This document shows, in pieces, positions 24,416-27,419 of a stretch of DNA of 27,419 bases. The position numbers and the translations under genes were made by a program. Below the pieces are notes generated by a model. It worked only from the letters and a program-made list of their open reading frames with translations. It did not search any database and was not told where the DNA came from. Origin of the DNA: JAZFYD01 sp036443405 (lineage in GTDB: Bacteria > Planctomycetota > PLA2). How positions within the stretch are numbered: position 1 is the first letter of the stretch; every line of letters starts with the position of its first letter. The DNA lies in contig JAZFYD010000023.1 in NCBI GenBank assembly GCA_036443405.1, positions 1-27,419 of the forward strand, given 5' to 3'.

Positions 24416-24448
24416 AGTATAGCCCCGAACGCGTTGGCTGCGGACCGC
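24416..24448 (-). promoter_or_regulatory. Candidate promoter of HEAT paralogue B
   Basis: Minus-strand TATACT (24421-24416) in GGCTATACTC, with GCGGTCCG (24448-24441) 19 bases upstream, as in paralogue A. The leader would be about 45 bases. Confidence 0.5.
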
Positions 24449-24501
24449 GTTCCCGGGAGAATTCGGGATGGTTCAAAACGGCCGTTTCCCCCTGAACCGC
24501 C

Positions 24502-24531
24502 TTGACTTACGAACATCGCATAGAGTAGATC
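24502..24531 (+). promoter_or_regulatory. Candidate promoter of the hydrolase-like gene
   Basis: TTGACT (24502-24507), an 18-base spacer, then TAGATC (24526-24531). The -35 is strong and the -10 weak. The leader to the ATG at 24655 would be about 115 bases, with no obvious fold noticed. The rest of 24365-24654 holds only this and the promoter of paralogue B. Confidence 0.35.
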
Positions 24532-24654
24532 TTGAGTTGCAACGGTCCGCCGCGGCATGTGTTTCGTAAAGTAGGTTTGGCGTCACCCTCGGATCTGCTC
24601 TTCGAGTGTCCGAAGAGGTTCACGATAGGGGGGTGTCCGCGTCTGGAGAGAACT

Positions 24655-26307
24655 ATGCGAGAGGCCATATCGCTCCTTCTCCTGCTCGCGCTGACGGGCG
24701 GGGTGTTTGCGCAGGAACCGGCCAACGCCGGCGCCGGCGGAGATGGTGCAGCGCCGGGCGCGTCCGGCGATAAGAAGGCCGACGAAAATAAACCCGAGGA
24801 CGAAAAGGCCGAGGGCGCGGCGGATACCGAGAAGGCCGAAGCGCCGAAAGAAGCGCCGGCGTTCGAGCTCCCCGATAAAGACAAGAAAAAGCTCGACGCG
24901 CTGATGCGGGACTACCTGTTCCCGAAGAAGTCACGGCTGAGCGCGCGCGCCAAGCTCGAGAAGTTCATTTCGAAGCTCGTCGACGGCCACAGTGTTTTGG
25001 AGGACGTTCCGTCGGTGGTTCGGGCGGCGAGCCGGGCGAAGATGTCTTTTGCCAATCCGAAAGCCGGGAGAAAGGGCGCGATCAAGACGGTCGAAATTCG
25101 GCCCGACGTTCATGGGTTCCCCGGCGGGGTCGGCACGGTCAAGTACTTCCTATATCTGCCCAAGACGTACGCGCCGGGTAAGCGGCAGGTCCCGCTGATT
25201 CTGTCGCTCCCGAACAACCGGAGATACCCCGACGGCGCCGCCTACATCAAGGAGATGTGGCTGCGCAGTCCGAGCATCGCCAAGAACTACGCCATCGTAG
25301 TGCCGACCCCGTTCAAGAAGGGCGAGGCCTGGAACAAGCGCAAATCCTATGGGCGGGCGATGATCGCGCTGCGTCACGCGGCCGGCAACTTCGAGCAGAG
25401 AAAGAAGACTGGTGGCCCGGCCTTGGATCAGCGGCGTGTTTTCATCGACGGGGACAACACCGCCGCTGTAATCGCAGCGCGGTTTCCCGAGGTGTTCGCC
25501 GGCGCGATCCTGCACGGAGCGACCGGCTTCGGCCGCGGGACGAGCTTCGGGTCCGTCCGCGCGGTCAACCTGAGCAAACACGGCGGACTCACCGGACTGC
25601 CGACGTACTGCATCACCAACGAGAAGAAAAAATCGCACGCGTTGTTCGCCGCGAAATTGCTCGCGGGCACCAAAGGCAGTGTTCAGCAGACCGCGAAGGA
25701 TCCAAAAAAGCCCCTCGGGGATGTCGAGAAACTCGCGGAGTGGATGGACAAGGTCGAGCGGCAGGATCAGCCGCGCAAGCTCGAGTACACGATCCACGAT
25801 CCGTCGTTCCAGCGGCTCCACTGGATTTACATCAACAGCTACGACGGGACGTTTGACGGTTCGAGTTCCAGCCGCCCGATGGCCGGATTCACGGCCGAGG
25901 CGGATCGTGCGACGAACGTCATCGAGATCGACAACCGCGGTCTGGAGCGTTTCGAGCTGTTCCTCAACGATGCCCTGGTGGATCTGAACAAGGAGATCAC
26001 GATCAACGTCCTCGATGGCGAGGAGGAGATGGAGTTCTTCAAAGGCAAGGTCACTCGCAGCGTGTCCGTACTGCTCGATGAACTGGTGGCCAGCAACCAG
26101 CCGTGGCGGACGTACACCGCCCGGTTCGTGGTCGACGTCGCCGCCCTGCGCGAGTTGCACGCCAAACGCAAAGCCGAAGCGAAGGCCAAAGCGGACGAGC
26201 AGAAGAAGAAGGACGAGGCCAAGGGCAAGGACACGGACAAGGGCAAGGGCAAAGACTCCGACAAGGGCAAAGACGCTGAGCCCGAGAACGCCGGCGGCAG
26301 CGACTAG
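24655..26307 (+). CDS. Secreted alpha/beta-hydrolase-like protein without nucleophile motif
   Basis: 550 residues. Signal peptide (MREAISLLLLLALTGGVFA) followed by an Ala/Lys/Glu/Asp-rich low-complexity region (about 22-80). Residues about 155-400 read like the esterase/PHB-depolymerase type of alpha/beta hydrolase: VKYFLYLPKTYAPGKRQVPLIL (split here by the strand), YAIVVPTPF, LDQRRVFIDGDNTA and AARFPEVFAGAILHGAT. The usual G-x-S-x-G elbow is replaced by GDNTA (266-270), so Ser is Asn268. After about 430 comes HWIYINSYDGTFDG and a beta-rich region, and the tail (about 505-550) is Lys/Asp/Glu repeats (DKGKGKDSDKGKD). Binding or structural use of the fold is more likely than catalysis. ATG 24655 has GGAGAG six bases upstream; the in-frame start at 24532 was rejected because it precedes the signal peptide. 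Confidence 0.7.
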   Translation: MREAISLLLLLALTGGVFAQEPANAGAGGDGAAPGASGDKKADENKPEDEKAEGAADTEKAEAPKEAPAFELPDKDKKKLDALMRDYLFPKKSRLSARAKLEKFISKLVDGHSVLEDVPSVVRAASRAKMSFANPKAGRKGAIKTVEIRPDVHGFPGGVGTVKYFLYLPKTYAPGKRQVPLILSLPNNRRYPDGAAYIKEMWLRSPSIAKNYAIVVPTPFKKGEAWNKRKSYGRAMIALRHAAGNFEQRKKTGGPALDQRRVFIDGDNTAAVIAARFPEVFAGAILHGATGFGRGTSFGSVRAVNLSKHGGLTGLPTYCITNEKKKSHALFAAKLLAGTKGSVQQTAKDPKKPLGDVEKLAEWMDKVERQDQPRKLEYTIHDPSFQRLHWIYINSYDGTFDGSSSSRPMAGFTAEADRATNVIEIDNRGLERFELFLNDALVDLNKEITINVLDGEEEMEFFKGKVTRSVSVLLDELVASNQPWRTYTARFVVDVAALRELHAKRKAEAKAKADEQKKKDEAKGKDTDKGKGKDSDKGKDAEPENAGGSD

Positions 26308-26310
26308 ACC

Positions 26311-26664
26311 CTAGTTGCCTGTGATCGTGCGCCAGACGTAGCGGACGCGTGCGCCCGGTGACGATGCGGCGCGGAACGTGCGCAACTGACGGTGGCGATC
26401 GTCGGGGTCCTTGCGCACATCGATCGGAGCACTCGACGAGCTTTCGTGCTTCGGGTAGTTGCCGATCCAGACCTCCCAGCCGCGGACTTCGCGTCGCTCC
26501 GTGAGTTCCGGCGGATCGTTTGTCTCGGGTCCGGGCAGATTCGCGCCAAAAAGCGCGTGGATCTCCTCGGGCTCCGGCGGAGCGCTTTGGGTGCTTTCGT
26601 GCACCAGAGACACGCCCCCGATGAGGAGCACGCTGGCGAAGAGCCATCCGATAGATTTGCGCAT
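26311..26664 (-). CDS. Small secreted or membrane-anchored hypothetical protein
   Basis: 117 residues. Hydrophobic N-terminus (RKSIGWLFASVLLIGGVSLVH) fits a signal peptide or a single membrane anchor. The rest is polar with no Cys and no domain recognised; WEVWIGNYPKH and the basic end RVRYVWRTITGN are the most distinctive parts. The stop is three bases from the stop of the converging hydrolase-like gene. It is divergent from efp, 72 bases away. Coding status is supported by the signal and by tight packing with neighbours, not by a known family. Confidence 0.55.
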   Translation of the reverse strand: MRKSIGWLFASVLLIGGVSLVHESTQSAPPEPEEIHALFGANLPGPETNDPPELTERREVRGWEVWIGNYPKHESSSSAPIDVRKDPDDRHRQLRTFRAASSPGARVRYVWRTITGN

Positions 26665-26736
26665 CGACCTGATCTAACTTCGACCCGTTCGTGCAACCGC
26701 TTGAGGGGGTGGCGTTTGACGGCTACTCTCTCGGAA

Positions 26737-27297
26737 ATGGCCACCGCAACTGAAATCCGCAAGGGATCGGTCCTCGTGCTCGACGGCGAGCTCTTTGTCT
26801 GCTCCGACTTTCACCACATCACCCCGGGCAACAAGCGGGGGCACGTGCAGACCAAGATCAAGAGTCTCAAATCGGGGCAGATCGTGAACAAGAGGTTCAG
26901 CGCCACCGAGCGCGTCGAATTCGCCTTCCTCGATAAACGAGCGTGCGAGTACCTCTACCAGGACGGCGGCCACTACGTTTTCATGGACGGCGAGCACTAC
27001 GAGCAGTACCACCTCTCCGCGGACCAGGTGGGGGATCAGATGAAGTTCATCATCCCCAACACGACCGTTGAGGTGACGTTTTTCGAGGGGACGGCTATCT
27101 CCGTCAACCTGACCGGCTCCGTCGAGTTGATCGTCGAGCACACGGAGCCCGGCCTCAAGGGTGATTCCGTCAGCAACGTCTTCAAGCCCGCGCGGTTGGA
27201 GACGGGTCTCGAGATCAAGGTCCCGAACCACATCAACACCGGCGACCGCATCAAGGTCAGCACGGCGACCAGCGAGTTCCAGGGCCGCGTGAACTAG
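26737..27297 (+). CDS. efp: Translation elongation factor P
   Basis: 186 residues, the normal EF-P length, with three beta-barrel domains: KOW-like domain I (about 1-65), domain II (about 68-128, SATERVEFAFLDKRACEYLYQD) and domain III (about 130-186, EHTEPGLKGDSVSNVFKPARLETG, split by the strand, then KVPNHINTGDRIKVST, the family signature). EF-P binds between P and E sites and rescues ribosomes stalled at polyproline. The domain I loop reads TPGNKRGHVQTK; the position aligned with modified Lys34 of E. coli (PGKGQAF) is Asn32, followed by Lys33 and Arg34. ATG 26737 matches the usual MAT start; the longer in-frame start would overlap the divergent gene. Confidence 0.93.
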   Translation: MATATEIRKGSVLVLDGELFVCSDFHHITPGNKRGHVQTKIKSLKSGQIVNKRFSATERVEFAFLDKRACEYLYQDGGHYVFMDGEHYEQYHLSADQVGDQMKFIIPNTTVEVTFFEGTAISVNLTGSVELIVEHTEPGLKGDSVSNVFKPARLETGLEIKVPNHINTGDRIKVSTATSEFQGRVN

Positions 27298-27348
27298 GCT
27301 CCGTCTGAGAAAAACCCGCAGGCCCGAGATCGAGCTGGGACATCTCTG

Positions 27349-27416
27349 GCTCAACGGCTGACGCCGTTCCGTGTTGCTGGCTCAACGGCTGACGCCGTTG
27401 AAGCGCCGTCAGGCGT
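27349..27416. repeat. Dispersed hairpin repeat, dimer plus inverted partial copy
   Basis: Two full units, 27349-27370 (flank CC) and 27380-27404 (flank GAAGC), joined by GTGTTGCTG. Then GCCGTCAGGCGT (27405-27416) matches the reverse complement of the compensatory variant at 18957. The window ends here, so the third unit may be incomplete only because of the edge. It lies about 50 bases after the efp stop. Confidence 0.8.
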
Positions 27417-27419
27417 CGT

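Overview
The window is GC-rich bacterial chromosome, dense with genes on both strands. The organism is most likely a planctomycete or a close relative. That is inferred from several large secreted proteins of HEAT and prenyltransferase-like type, a lipoprotein-rich envelope gene set, and dispersed hairpin repeats between genes. No 16S rRNA or other decisive marker is present. Housekeeping genes recognised with confidence are ksgA/rsmA, dnaG, rpoD, a transketolase, glpX, efp, rnpB, tRNA-Gln(CUG) and tRNA-Glu(CUC).

Layout. Positions 1-2072 (minus strand) hold the start of an envelope efflux operon: a secreted Cys-rich protein, a TolC-type outer-membrane lipoprotein, and the first 65 codons of a second lipoprotein, probably the adaptor. 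Positions 2149-3338 (minus) hold an rmlA-rmlC-like sugar-nucleotide pair, divergent from ksgA. Positions 4598-8082 hold dnaG-rpoD, a reduced macromolecular-synthesis operon with overlapping stop and start. A coiled-coil zinc-ribbon protein and a transketolase follow. Positions 11320-14073 hold a secreted prenyltransferase-fold protein (minus), rnpB (plus) and a small secreted HEAT-like protein (minus). Positions 14165-14580 are a short tRNA operon with its own promoter and terminator. Positions 14751-17911 are a two-gene operon of an HtrA-like protease and a double-domain protein that looks like a catalytically dead protease. It converges on glpX (minus). An MFS transporter is followed by two tandem paralogous HEAT-repeat secreted proteins (20227-24364, minus), each with a similar promoter and terminator. 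The window ends with a secreted alpha/beta-hydrolase-like protein lacking its nucleophile motif, a small secreted protein (minus) and efp.

Most notable non-coding signals: (1) a 12-bp perfect inverted repeat that would bury the ribosome binding site of the TolC gene, with its 5' arm starting one base after the stop codon of the Cys-rich gene; (2) a dispersed hairpin repeat with core AACGGCTGACGCCGTT, often arranged as dimers just downstream of genes, with one compensatory stem variant and one 41-42 bp tandem array between the two tRNA genes; (3) two copies of a roughly 140-bp element with inverted-repeat ends, one just after ksgA and one just after rnpB. Operons repeatedly use the four-base ATGA stop/start overlap. 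No complete mobile element, CRISPR array or phage gene was seen.
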